From: Chloroflexota bacterium
GTDB lineage: Bacteria; Chloroflexota; Anaerolineae; UBA1429
Assembly: GCA_012513595.1 (NCBI GenBank)
Contig: JAAZBY010000243.1
Span: 1 to 12,616 of the forward strand
Length of the DNA: 12,616 nucleotides
Reading direction: 5' to 3'
The notes under the pieces were generated by a model. The model was not told the DNA's origin. It did not search any database and saw nothing but the letters and a program-made list of their open reading frames with translations. Position 1 is the stretch's first letter. The number at the start of each line of letters is the position of its first letter. This document shows, in pieces, positions 1 through 6,260 of the stretch. A program made the position numbers and the translations under genes.

Positions 1-472
1 GACCTCGATCGAGGTCTTTATGTGCCACGACGACATGGTCTGGACGATGGGCCCCTTTATGCGCCCCGACTTTTACCGGGCGGAGGTCTTTCCCCGTTAC
101 CGGGAGCTCTGGCGCGTGCTGCGGGACGCCGGCAAGAAGGTGATCTTTACCTCGGACGGCGACTTTTCCATGTTCGTTGACGACATCGTCGCGGCCGGCG
201 CCGACGCGCTCTGTTTCGAGCCGATGACCCCGCTGGAACCGGTGGTGGCCAAGTACGGGCGCACGCACTGTATCCTCAGCAGTAAGGTGGATGCGCGCAC
301 GCTCACGTTTGGCACGAGGGAAGCCATCCGCAGGGAGGTTGACGAGACGCTGGCGCTCGCCGAGCGCTGCGCGGGGTTCCTGTTCGCTGTGGGCAACCAC
401 ATGCCGGCCAACATCCCCATCGAGAACGCCCTGTTCTACATGGACTACCTGCGGGAGAACTGGGGCCGCTAG
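1..472 (+). CDS. Uroporphyrinogen decarboxylase-family protein, 3' end only
   Basis: The gene enters from the left edge in the frame starting at base 2; 156 residues and a TAG stop are visible. The part seen is the C-terminal half of a URO-D/TIM-barrel protein. It has an HDD segment near the start, a strand with SDGD where the family has its 'h.DGd' motif, then SSKVDARTL followed by FGT (the family's 'g.vD...L..Gt' region), and a GNHMPANIPIEN end. The GNH matches the late conserved histidine of the fold. Stand-alone paralogs like this are usually not heme enzymes. Many belong to the MtaA/MtbA-like corrinoid methyltransferase group or to uncharacterised sets near sugar and Gfo/Idh genes. The N-terminal half needed to choose is outside the window, so the substrate is unknown. 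The gene converges on the next one, with a hairpin between them. Confidence 0.8.
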   Translation, partial: TSIEVFMCHDDMVWTMGPFMRPDFYRAEVFPRYRELWRVLRDAGKKVIFTSDGDFSMFVDDIVAAGADALCFEPMTPLEPVVAKYGRTHCILSSKVDARTLTFGTREAIRREVDETLALAERCAGFLFAVGNHMPANIPIENALFYMDYLRENWGR

Positions 473-500
473 GCAATGCCGGTGCCGCAGAACAAGCAGC

Positions 501-525
501 GAGGCCGCCCCTGGTGGGCGGCCTC
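501..525. terminator. Bidirectional hairpin terminator between convergent genes
   Basis: A perfect 10-bp inverted repeat (GAGGCCGCCC, loop CTGGT, GGGCGGCCTC) lies 28 bases after the stop of the URO-D-like gene and 25 bases after the stop of the opposing oxidoreductase gene. The + strand side is followed by GTCTCGTTT and the - strand side by GCTGCTTGTT, so both U-tracts are weak. The placement between two convergent stops supports a shared terminator. Confidence 0.65.
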
Positions 526-550
526 GTCTCGTTTCGGGGCATGGATCGGG

Positions 551-1720
551 TCAGTCGAGGGTGATCACCTTGCCCGTCTCCGCCGAGCGGACGATCGCCG
601 TGGTGATCTGGGTCTGCTTCAGGCCGTCGATGTGCGTCGGCAGGGGCCCCAGGCCGCGCCAGGTGGAGGGCTCCAGCGAGTCCTGCAGGATGGCGTCCAC
701 GAACCGATCGGGCAGGGCCATGAACTCTCCATAACCCAGGCCGCGGAACTCCAGCGCCGGCACTAGGTCGCCGCCGCCCGCCGTCAGGGTGCCAGTAGTG
801 GGCGCCGGACGGTGGAGCAGGGCGGCCACGTTGGCGCCGAGGCCGAGCAGGGCGCTCTGATGCTTCAGCAGCTCCCCCTCAGACAGGGCCGTTGACAGGT
901 TGGCTCGCCAGCCGGGCGCCGTGCCAAAGCCGCCGCGCTTGTTGTAGATCAGCGTGCCGTCCGCGCCAGAGAAGCACATGTAGAACTCGACCAGCTCGTC
1001 GATGTGCTTGATCCACTCGGCCTTGACGCGCATCTTCATCCCCGTGTCGAAGGTGAGGAAGGCATCGTAGACGTCGGGGGTGTAGCCGAGCACCTCGCGC
1101 TGCGAGATGGCATAGACTTCCTTGACCTCGGCAGGGGCAAAGTAGTACCGCAGCAGGTCGACGACGTGGGGCAGCAGAAAGTGCGCCGTCGACGAGCCGC
1201 CCGCCCAGTCTCGGGTGCGGTCACCCCACATCTTGGTGGGCACGCTGATGTTGTCGTCCAAGCGCGACTCGCCATAGACCACGCGCCCCAGGAGGCCGCT
1301 CTGGGTGACATAACGCGTGGCGATATCCAGCGGGGTGGCACGGTTGGCAAAGTTCACCAGCAGGCGGGCCTTGCGCTTCTCCACCTCCTCGCAGATGGCC
1401 AGGGCGTCCTCCCAGGTGGTGGCCAGGGGCTTCTCTTGGACGATGTTGGGTACGCCGGCGCGCAGAGCGGCGATAGTCGGGTCGCGGTGCAGCGGATCGG
1501 GCGTGGCTACCACGACCAGGTCGAGGCGATGCTCGCGCAGCATGGTCGCATAGTCGGTGTAGGTGGCGGCGCCCAGCCGCCCGCCGACGTCCTCGGCCAC
1601 CTCGCGGCGCAGGTCGGCCACGGCGACGAGGTCGACCTCTTGGCGATCGCGAAGCAGCTTGGCGTGTTGGCTGCCGAGGATTCCGAGGCCGATGACACCC
1701 GCTTTCAGACTTGCTGCCAT
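551..1720 (-). CDS. Gfo/Idh/MocA family oxidoreductase
   Basis: A 389-residue NAD(P)-dependent dehydrogenase of the Gfo/Idh/MocA family, predicted cytosolic. The N-terminal Rossmann fold has a GLGILG dinucleotide-binding loop at about residues 11-16 and VVATPDPLH at 70-78. The EKP motif at residues 96-98 supplies the usual cofactor/catalytic lysine. The C-terminal alpha/beta domain has HVVD at about 185-188, matching the family's substrate-site HxxD. Typical substrates are sugars, inositols or their derivatives; nothing here says which. The ATG start is preceded by a strong GGGAGGG ribosome site and by a sigma-70-like promoter, so this gene is transcribed alone. Length is normal and no key residue is missing. 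It is clearly different from the two other family members in the window. Confidence 0.92.
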   Translation of the reverse strand: MAASLKAGVIGLGILGSQHAKLLRDRQEVDLVAVADLRREVAEDVGGRLGAATYTDYATMLREHRLDLVVVATPDPLHRDPTIAALRAGVPNIVQEKPLATTWEDALAICEEVEKRKARLLVNFANRATPLDIATRYVTQSGLLGRVVYGESRLDDNISVPTKMWGDRTRDWAGGSSTAHFLLPHVVDLLRYYFAPAEVKEVYAISQREVLGYTPDVYDAFLTFDTGMKMRVKAEWIKHIDELVEFYMCFSGADGTLIYNKRGGFGTAPGWRANLSTALSEGELLKHQSALLGLGANVAALLHRPAPTTGTLTAGGGDLVPALEFRGLGYGEFMALPDRFVDAILQDSLEPSTWRGLGPLPTHIDGLKQTQITTAIVRSAETGKVITLD

Positions 1721-1762
1721 AGTGGTCCCTCCCTGTATCCGCTCGCCCGGTCACATAGGACC

Positions 1763-1790
1763 ATTGTAGAGCCGGCCGCCGTAGCGTCAA
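1763..1790 (-). promoter_or_regulatory. Sigma-70-like promoter of the Gfo/Idh gene
   Basis: On the - strand, TTGACG (1785-1790) and TACAAT (1763-1768) are 16 bases apart. Each is one base off the -35/-10 consensus. The predicted start is near 1756, leaving a leader of about 35 bases before the ATG at 1720. Confidence 0.7.
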
Positions 1791-1822
1791 CCGCTGCCGC
1801 AGGCAAAGGCAGGGTGCGTGCG

Positions 1823-1844
1823 CGACGAGGGCACACGCCCGTCG
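1823..1844. other. Small GC-rich hairpin upstream of the Gfo/Idh promoter
   Basis: GGGC-ACAC-GCCC (1829-1840) is extended outward by CGAC (1823-1826) and GTCG (1841-1844) with a GA bulge. It lies in the 222-bp gap between the Gfo/Idh start and the EF-G stop. The only other signals seen in this gap are the promoter and the 17-bp inverted repeat. Confidence 0.3.
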
Positions 1845-1883
1845 TGCCGCCCCGGGGGGTGGGGTCGGCCGGCGTCAGGGTAG

Positions 1884-1919
1884 ACAGAGGGGACGGGACC
1901 TTGGTCCCGTCCCCTCTGT
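1884..1919. repeat. Perfect 17-bp inverted repeat (REP-like palindrome)
   Basis: Arms 1884-1900 and 1903-1919 are exact reverse complements separated by TT; the core is GGGGACGGGACC and its mirror. It sits 24 bases past the EF-G stop and about 95 bases upstream of the Gfo/Idh -35 box. Neither side has a U-tract, so it is not a standard intrinsic terminator, though it would form a very stable hairpin at the 3' end of the EF-G transcript. The shape recalls intergenic REP/MITE-type palindromes, but only one copy is in the window. Confidence 0.6.
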
Positions 1920-1942
1920 TCGTTGTGCTGGCCCCCCGGCAC

Positions 1943-4018
1943 CTAGGCCGCGCTGGAGGCGATCTCTTTGCGGGTCTCTTCACTGACCTGCTGGTAGTGG
2001 GAGAACTGCATCGTAAACGTCCCGCGACCCTGGGTGGCCGAACGGAGCGAGGTGGCATAGCCGAACATCTTGGCCAGCGGCACGTGGGCGTCGATCGTCT
2101 GCACGCCCGTCGTGCGGGGCTCGATGCCGTTGACGGTGCCCGCCCGCGAGGCGAGGTCCCCGATGATGTCCCCGGTGTACTCTTGCGGGGCGACCACCTC
2201 GACGGCCATCACCGGCTCGAGCAGGACCGGCCCGGCCAGCATCATGGCCTCGCGCAGCACCATGGAGCCGACCGTCTCAAAGGCGCGTTCGGACGAGTCA
2301 ACCTCGTGGAACTTGCCGTCGACCAAGCGCGCCTTGATGTCAACCACCGGCATCTTGGCCAGGGGGCCCTTTTCCAGCGCGGAGCGCATGCCACGCTCCA
2401 CCGCGGGGATGTACTCCTTGGGCACCGCCCCGCCGATGATGGCGTTCTCAAAGACAAAACCGCTGCCCGGCTCGAGGGGCTCAAACTCGACGACTACCAC
2501 GGCGTACTGGCCGCGGCCGCCCGTCTGCTTGATCAGGCGCCCTTCATGGACGATGGACCGTGTGATGGTCTCGCAGTAGGCCACCTGGGGCGCGCCCGCG
2601 CGTACGTCCACGCGGAACTCGCGCTTTAGCCGATCGAGGACCACGTCTAGGTGCAGCTCGCCCATGCCGGCCAGCACGGTCTCTCCGGTGCGCTCGTTGG
2701 TGCGCACCTGCAGGGTGGGGTCCTCCTCCACCAGGCGCTGCAGGGCCATGCCGAGCTTGTCCTGGCTCTCGCGCTGGCGCGGCGTCACGGAGACCTCGAT
2801 CACGGGGGCCGGGAAGCTGATCTGCTCGAGCACGACCGGGCGTTGCGGCGCCGCCAGCGTATGCCCCGTTGAGGCGGACTTGAACCCCAGCACCGCGCCG
2901 ATGTCACCGGCGTGGACGACCTCGACCTCCTCGCGGCGGTCAGCGCGCATGCGCAGCAGCCGCCCGATCCGCTCGCTCGAGTTGGCGACCGTGTCTAGCA
3001 CGGTGTCTCCGCGGCGGATGGTGCCCGAGTACACGCGGAAAAAGGCCATCTTGCCCACAAAGGGGTCGTTGGTGAGCTTGAACATCAGCGCCGCCAACGG
3101 CTCGTCGTCATCGGGCTGGCAGACCACGGGCGTATCCTCGCCCTCGAGGTGACCCGTCATCCCCTCCACGTCGAGGGGGGAGGGCAGATAGTCGAGCACC
3201 GCGTCGAGCAGTGGGACGACGCCGATGTTGCGCATGGCCGACCCACACAGGACGGGCACGGCCTGGTTGTGCAGCGTGGCCTCCCGCAACGCCGCCAGCA
3301 ACGTCTGCCGGGGAAGCTCGTCCCCCTCGAGGAAGGCCATGGCCACCTCGTCACTGACGTCGGCGATCGCCTCGATCATCTCCTCGCGGCGGCGCTTGGC
3401 CTCCGGAAGGAGCTCGGCAGGGATCTGGACGCGGTCGGGATCGGGCTTGCCGTCGGCGTCAAAGTAGATGGCCTGCATGCGCAGCAGGTCCACCACGCCG
3501 GCCAGGGTGGCCTCCTGTCCGATGGGCATCTGCACGGCGATGGCGCGGGCACCCAACCGCTCGTGGATGGAGGCCACCGTATCGTCGACGCTGGCGCCGG
3601 GGCGGTCCATCTTGTTCACAAAGGCCACCCGCGGGACGTGGTAGCGGTCGGCCTGGTGCCAGACGGTTTCTGACTGCGGCTCGACCCCCGCCACGCCGTC
3701 AAACACGACGACGCCGCCGTCGAGGACGCGCAGGGCGCGCTGCACCTCGGCGGTAAAGTCGATGTGCCCGGGGGTGTCGATGATGTTGACCTGGTGACCC
3801 TTCCAATCGCAGGTGATCGCTGCGGACTGGATCGTGATGCCGCGCTCACGCTCCTGGGGCATAAAGTCGGTGACCGTGTTGCCGTCATCGACATTGCCCA
3901 GCCGGTGGGTGAGCCCGGCGTGGAAGAGCATCCGCTCCGTCACCGTGGTCTTGCCGGCGTCGATGTGCGCGATGACGCCGATATTCCTCAAACGCGACAG
4001 CCTGTCCGTACCGCTCAT
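1943..4018 (-). CDS. fusA: Elongation factor G (stand-alone, variant)
   Basis: A 691-residue five-domain translational GTPase that drives ribosome translocation and, with RRF, recycling. The G motifs are all present: AHIDAGKT (17-24), RGITI in switch I (59-63), DTPGH (81-85), NKMD (135-138) and GSA (259-261). Domain II follows at about 305-390. Domain IV carries KQTGGRGQY (497-505), and its tip has HEVDSSE (571-577), including the histidine needed for translocation. Domain V ends in GYATSLRSATQGRG. Length is normal for bacterial EF-G. Two points suggest a second-type EF-G: there is no ribosomal or EF-Tu gene beside it, and the switch I approach reads GNVDDGNTVTDFMPQERERG, recalled as closer to mitochondrial EF-G2-type proteins than to the usual 'GEVHDGAATMDWMEQE'. 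The ATG has a GGAGTGAG ribosome site. Confidence 0.95.
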   Translation of the reverse strand: MSGTDRLSRLRNIGVIAHIDAGKTTVTERMLFHAGLTHRLGNVDDGNTVTDFMPQERERGITIQSAAITCDWKGHQVNIIDTPGHIDFTAEVQRALRVLDGGVVVFDGVAGVEPQSETVWHQADRYHVPRVAFVNKMDRPGASVDDTVASIHERLGARAIAVQMPIGQEATLAGVVDLLRMQAIYFDADGKPDPDRVQIPAELLPEAKRRREEMIEAIADVSDEVAMAFLEGDELPRQTLLAALREATLHNQAVPVLCGSAMRNIGVVPLLDAVLDYLPSPLDVEGMTGHLEGEDTPVVCQPDDDEPLAALMFKLTNDPFVGKMAFFRVYSGTIRRGDTVLDTVANSSERIGRLLRMRADRREEVEVVHAGDIGAVLGFKSASTGHTLAAPQRPVVLEQISFPAPVIEVSVTPRQRESQDKLGMALQRLVEEDPTLQVRTNERTGETVLAGMGELHLDVVLDRLKREFRVDVRAGAPQVAYCETITRSIVHEGRLIKQTGGRGQYAVVVVEFEPLEPGSGFVFENAIIGGAVPKEYIPAVERGMRSALEKGPLAKMPVVDIKARLVDGKFHEVDSSERAFETVGSMVLREAMMLAGPVLLEPVMAVEVVAPQEYTGDIIGDLASRAGTVNGIEPRTTGVQTIDAHVPLAKMFGYATSLRSATQGRGTFTMQFSHYQQVSEETRKEIASSAA

Positions 4019-4043
4019 CTGATCTCACTCCGTTGCCGCGCGC

Positions 4044-4060
4044 GAGAGAGCCGCTCTCTT
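4044..4060 (-). promoter_or_regulatory. Hairpin at the 5' end of the EF-G mRNA leader
   Basis: GAGAGAG-CCG-CTCTCTT forms a 6-7 bp stem with a 3-base loop, 26 bases upstream of the EF-G ATG and just after the predicted start of the proximal promoter. It could stabilise the mRNA 5' end or tune translation. Confidence 0.35.
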
Positions 4061-4069
4061 CTGCGCAGT

Positions 4070-4078
4070 ACTATAGCA
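4070..4078 (-). promoter_or_regulatory. Extended -10 promoter proximal to EF-G
   Basis: The - strand reads TGCTATAGT, an extended -10 element (TG-N-TATAGT). Predicted transcription start is near 4063, 45 bases before the ATG. There is no good -35 box; that region is occupied by the palindrome at 4082-4100. Confidence 0.5.
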
Positions 4079-4081
4079 TGA

Positions 4082-4100
4082 ACAGGCTCGCCGAGCCTGT
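4082..4100. promoter_or_regulatory. Perfect palindrome overlapping the EF-G -35 region (candidate operator)
   Basis: ACAGGCTCG-C-CGAGCCTGT, 9-bp arms around one central base. Its centre lies about 28 bases before the predicted proximal start, so a bound dimeric regulator would cover the -35 region. No U-tract follows it on either strand. It lies directly after the T7 terminator of the upstream RNA. Confidence 0.45.
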
Positions 4101-4110
4101 ACCAGGGCAC

Positions 4111-4152
4111 AAAAAAAGGCGGCAACACCCGGACTCTGGCCGACGTTGCCGC
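4111..4152 (-). terminator. Intrinsic terminator/attenuator upstream of EF-G
   Basis: On the - strand, GCGGCAAC (4152-4145) pairs perfectly with GTTGCCGC (4126-4119). An 18-base loop has further CGG/CCG pairing. One C and then seven U residues (4117-4111) follow. This is the strongest Rho-independent terminator in the window. It ends transcripts from the receiver-kinase gene and from the promoter at 4269-4297, and lies 92 bases before the EF-G ATG. Confidence 0.85.
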
Positions 4153-4263
4153 GCGGATACCGCCAAGGGATCAAGCAGACGCGCCTCCGCCTGATCGTGT
4201 CGCCAGGGTTCCGGCGCCGGAGGGTAGGCAGGGTCCGATCGTTGACCGCTGCGACCACACCAT
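4111..4263 (-). ncRNA. Structured ~150-nt RNA: leader/attenuator of EF-G or independent small RNA
   Basis: The segment has its own promoter upstream and an intrinsic terminator at its end, with no credible reading frame inside. Predicted helices in RNA order: GCAG(C)GGTC with GACCCTGC, loop AACGATCG (about 4250-4224); a short TCCG/CGGA hairpin; an 11-bp hairpin GATCAGGCGGA/TCTGCTTGATC with a 6-base loop (4196-4169); then GCGG-TAT-CCGC overlapping the terminator's 5' arm; then the terminator. Just before the terminator the RNA reads GGCGGTATCCGCG, which resembles the T-box GGTGGTACCGCG with one insertion and one substitution. A GCG/CGT helix also fits a T-box antiterminator. However, the upstream part is too short for a normal T-box Stem I, and EF-G is not a usual T-box target. 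No match to 6S, SRP or RNase P RNA was recognised. The class is therefore open. Confidence 0.5.
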
Positions 4264-4268
4264 CCCAT

Positions 4269-4297
4269 AGTGTAACACACTCGCGGGGAGGGCGCAA
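4269..4297 (-). promoter_or_regulatory. Sigma-70-like promoter of the structured RNA
   Basis: On the - strand, TTGCGC (4292-4297) and TACACT (4269-4274) are separated by exactly 17 bases, predicting a start near 4261-4263. The rest of the gap up to the receiver-kinase stop (4298-4366) shows only GC-rich sequence with no recognised element. Confidence 0.6.
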
Positions 4298-4366
4298 ATC
4301 GCGCGCCGAGCGTAGTGTGGCGCCGACGAGCGCGCGGTGGGCCGGGCCGGGTCGGTGGGCTGCTAC

Positions 4367-5011
4367 CTAATGCGAGGAGGTACGGATCAGGCCCCGCAGG
4401 CGGGTGGCCAGGGAGCGCAGGCGTTCCGCCTCCCGCTGCAGCGCCAGGAGGTCCTGCCGGAGGAACGAGTCTGCGGGGACGTCAAGGAGGAGCATCTCGA
4501 CGGTGCCGAGGACGACCGTCAGGGGCTGGTTAAAGTCGTGCGCGAGGCGCGCCAGCTGCTTGTGCAACGCCGCCGCGGCGCCGTGCGCGCGCGCCTCCGC
4601 CGCGCTATCGGCGGGCGCCGCGCCGCCGTTGGCCAGGCAGCGCGCGACGAGCACCTCGAGGAGGCCCACCGGTGCGTCCCCATCCACCAGGGGGAGGAGC
4701 GCGTCTGCACCGGCGCTCACAATCGCTTCCCAGCGGGGAGCCTCTGACACAGGCGAGGCGTAGAGGATCGCGATCCCCGGTGACAGGAGGCGCAGCTCGT
4801 CGACGAGGTCAAAGGCCTCGGCCTGGGCCAGGGTGTGATCCAGGATGACGGCCCGGACCGGCACGCGCACGACCAGCCCGAGAGCCTCGGCGGGGCTGTC
4901 GGCCACGGCGACATCGTGCCCGGCGGCCCGCAGGCGCGTACAGGTTGCCTCACGCCAGCGGCCGGCGGCGGATATCACCATGACCTGAGAGGGAGTGTGC
5001 TCTTGAGCCAT
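4367..5011 (-). CDS. Receiver-like domain fused to a histidine-kinase DHp domain, no ATPase domain
   Basis: A 214-residue signalling protein. Residues 9-125 look like a response-regulator receiver fold, with Asp58 (VILDHT) at the phospho-acceptor place and Ser86 (LYAS) at the Ser/Thr switch. The acidic pair normally at the first strand is missing (VISAAGR), and so is the usual late Lys-Pro, so it is probably a pseudo-receiver. Residues 150-210 form a HisKA-type dimerisation helix pair with the H-box LAHDFNQPLT (His158, Asp159, Asn161). The protein stops there. There is no HATPase_c domain, and no ATPase motifs follow downstream in any frame I checked. It could be a phosphotransfer or decoy partner for another kinase, or a truncated hybrid kinase. 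The ATG follows GGAAGAGG. The next - strand element is the structured RNA before EF-G. Confidence 0.75.
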   Translation of the reverse strand: MAQEHTPSQVMVISAAGRWREATCTRLRAAGHDVAVADSPAEALGLVVRVPVRAVILDHTLAQAEAFDLVDELRLLSPGIAILYASPVSEAPRWEAIVSAGADALLPLVDGDAPVGLLEVLVARCLANGGAAPADSAAEARAHGAAAALHKQLARLAHDFNQPLTVVLGTVEMLLLDVPADSFLRQDLLALQREAERLRSLATRLRGLIRTSSH

Positions 5012-5044
5012 ATCGCCTCTTCCAAGCGTTGTGCGATCACACGG

Positions 5045-5086
5045 CCAGGGGCACGCGCAACGGTAGCCCGCCGCGGGCGCCCCTGG
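5045..5086. other. Nested hairpin in the leader of the receiver-kinase gene
   Basis: CCAGGGGC (5045-5052) pairs with GCCCCTGG (5079-5086), and inside it GCCCG-ccg-CGGGC (5066-5078) forms a second stem. It lies 34 bases upstream of the ATG at 5011 with no U-tract on either side. It may be a leader structure controlling that gene. No clear promoter was found for the gene in this gap (5012-5196). Confidence 0.35.
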
Positions 5087-5164
5087 ATCTCATTGTTGCA
5101 GAGAACCGCCAACGCTGCATGAACGTGGCGTAAACCCTGCAAGACACGCGTGCTCGCGGACAAT

Positions 5165-5189
5165 GGGTGCGCCCAACCTGGGAACACCC
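5165..5189 (-). terminator. Weak hairpin terminator after the Gfo/Idh operon
   Basis: GGGTG and CACCC enclose a second stem CCCA-acc-TGGG. The hairpin begins 7 bases past the stop of the last operon gene. On the - strand it is followed by ATTGTCC, a poor U-tract, so termination may be partial or need Rho. Confidence 0.4.
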
Positions 5190-5196
5190 GTCTGCG

Positions 5197-6114
5197 CTAG
5201 CCCATCACCTCGCTGAGGGCCACCTCGCGCCCCTGCGCCTGACTGATGATGGCCGCCTCGATAAAGGCCATGATCTCCAGCGTCTCACTGACGGCGACCG
5301 GCGCGGGACCGCCCTGGAAGAAGGGCACGATCTCCTTCAGTAGCTGCGCGTAGATGGGGATCTGCTTGGAGTATTGCACCTGGGCTACCTGGCCCTCGGC
5401 AAAGACTGTCGCGCCGTAACCCAGGCTCCCCTCGCGAATGCCGCGCATGCTGGCCACCCGGCCGGAGGCCCAGCGGCCCACGACCACGTCGTGGTCGTCG
5501 CTCGCGTGGGCGTACACGCTCTGGCAGCCGACGCCCATGAAGGTGTAGAGGATCTCCACGCCATGGATGCCGTACCAGAACAACCCAGGGTTCGTGGGAT
5601 CGAGCTTGGCCGGGCTGAACGCATCACAGGCCAGGACTTTGCCCAAGCCGGGGTCGGCCTTGACGGCCGCGATGTTGGCGTCAAAGCGGAGCGAGGAGGA
5701 GGAAAAGAGCGGACAGCGGTAGTGGGCCGCCAGGCGGGCGATCTCCGCCGCCTCACGGTAGGAGGCTGCCAGGGGTTTGTCGACGTAAACCGGCTTGCGC
5801 GCCGCCAGCACCGGGCGGATCTCGGCCAGGTGGCGACGCCCGTCGACGCTCTCGAGGAGGACGGCGTCGACCCTGTCAACGAGGGCCTCGGCCGAGTCGA
5901 CGATCTCGACGCCGTACGGCCCGGAGACATCGGCGACAAAGCCGTCCACGCGGCTGTAGGAGGCTTCGAGGTCCTTGCTGAAGGACGGGAACCCGGCTAC
6001 GACCCGGCCGCCGGGCACGTGGAAGGGGTCTTGGGCGTCGTTCAGCAGCCGGGTAAAGGCCGGCACATGTGACGTGTCAAAACCGATGATGCCGATGCGC
6101 AGTACTCCACTCAT
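5197..6114 (-). CDS. Gfo/Idh/MocA-like oxidoreductase, divergent type
   Basis: A 305-residue protein, last gene of the nitrilase operon. The N-terminal Rossmann region reads IGIIGFDTSH (7-16), where the last glycine of the usual GxGxxG loop is replaced and a DTSH follows. Motif II is VDKPLA (111-116), with Asp replacing the usual Glu of EKP but the lysine kept. YGIHGVE (181-187) places a histidine where the family has its HxxD segment. Residues 253-268 (IYAQLLKEIVPFFQGG) and the end match the usual C-terminal helices. An NAD(P)-linked oxidoreductase is likely; the altered loop may change the cofactor preference. The ATG is preceded by AGGAG, 11 bases after the original end of the upstream gene, so the two are translated from one mRNA. 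Substrate unknown. Confidence 0.85.
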   Translation of the reverse strand: MSGVLRIGIIGFDTSHVPAFTRLLNDAQDPFHVPGGRVVAGFPSFSKDLEASYSRVDGFVADVSGPYGVEIVDSAEALVDRVDAVLLESVDGRRHLAEIRPVLAARKPVYVDKPLAASYREAAEIARLAAHYRCPLFSSSSLRFDANIAAVKADPGLGKVLACDAFSPAKLDPTNPGLFWYGIHGVEILYTFMGVGCQSVYAHASDDHDVVVGRWASGRVASMRGIREGSLGYGATVFAEGQVAQVQYSKQIPIYAQLLKEIVPFFQGGPAPVAVSETLEIMAFIEAAIISQAQGREVALSEVMG

Positions 6115-6125
6115 AGCACTCTCCT

Positions 6126-6260
6126 CTACGCCTCGTACTCGGATGAATCGATGGCCACGACCTGGCCGCTGGAGATCGACTCCAGCACTCGGAAACTGAT
6201 CAGCGCCGCGCGCAAAGCCCGCGGTAGATCGTTCGGGGCGGGGCGGCCCTCCAGGATCGC
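6126..6260 (-). pseudogene. Detached C-terminal tail of the upstream Gfo/Idh gene
   Basis: Directly after the TAG at 6261-6263 the same frame stays open for 44 codons to a second TAG at 6126-6128. The tail begins AILEGRPAPNDLP and ends VVAIDSSEYEA. The first part is the standard Gfo/Idh ending ('f..AILeGRpap.d...gl.al...l.a..Sg..V'). It has no start codon or ribosome site of its own at the break, so it is a severed tail rather than a gene. Read through, the protein would be 334 codons long and would end 11 bases before the next gene. Confidence 0.8.

Noticed and set aside
1004..2629. Long + strand open frame (541 codons) across the Gfo/Idh and EF-G genes
   Set aside because: Antisense to two well-supported genes and their promoter. 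Its translation is rich in His, Arg and Gly with no domain, as expected from the complement of GC-rich codons.
4111..4263. 6S RNA, SRP RNA or RNase P RNA as identity of the structured RNA
   Set aside because: The conserved SRP tetraloop region, the RNase P GAAAGTCC core and a 6S long-rod fold are absent. An AGAGTCCGGG stretch is only a chance likeness to RNase P.
4025..4297. 90-codon - strand frame before EF-G
   Set aside because: It contains the strong terminator and palindrome, has no ribosome site and no recognisable protein features.
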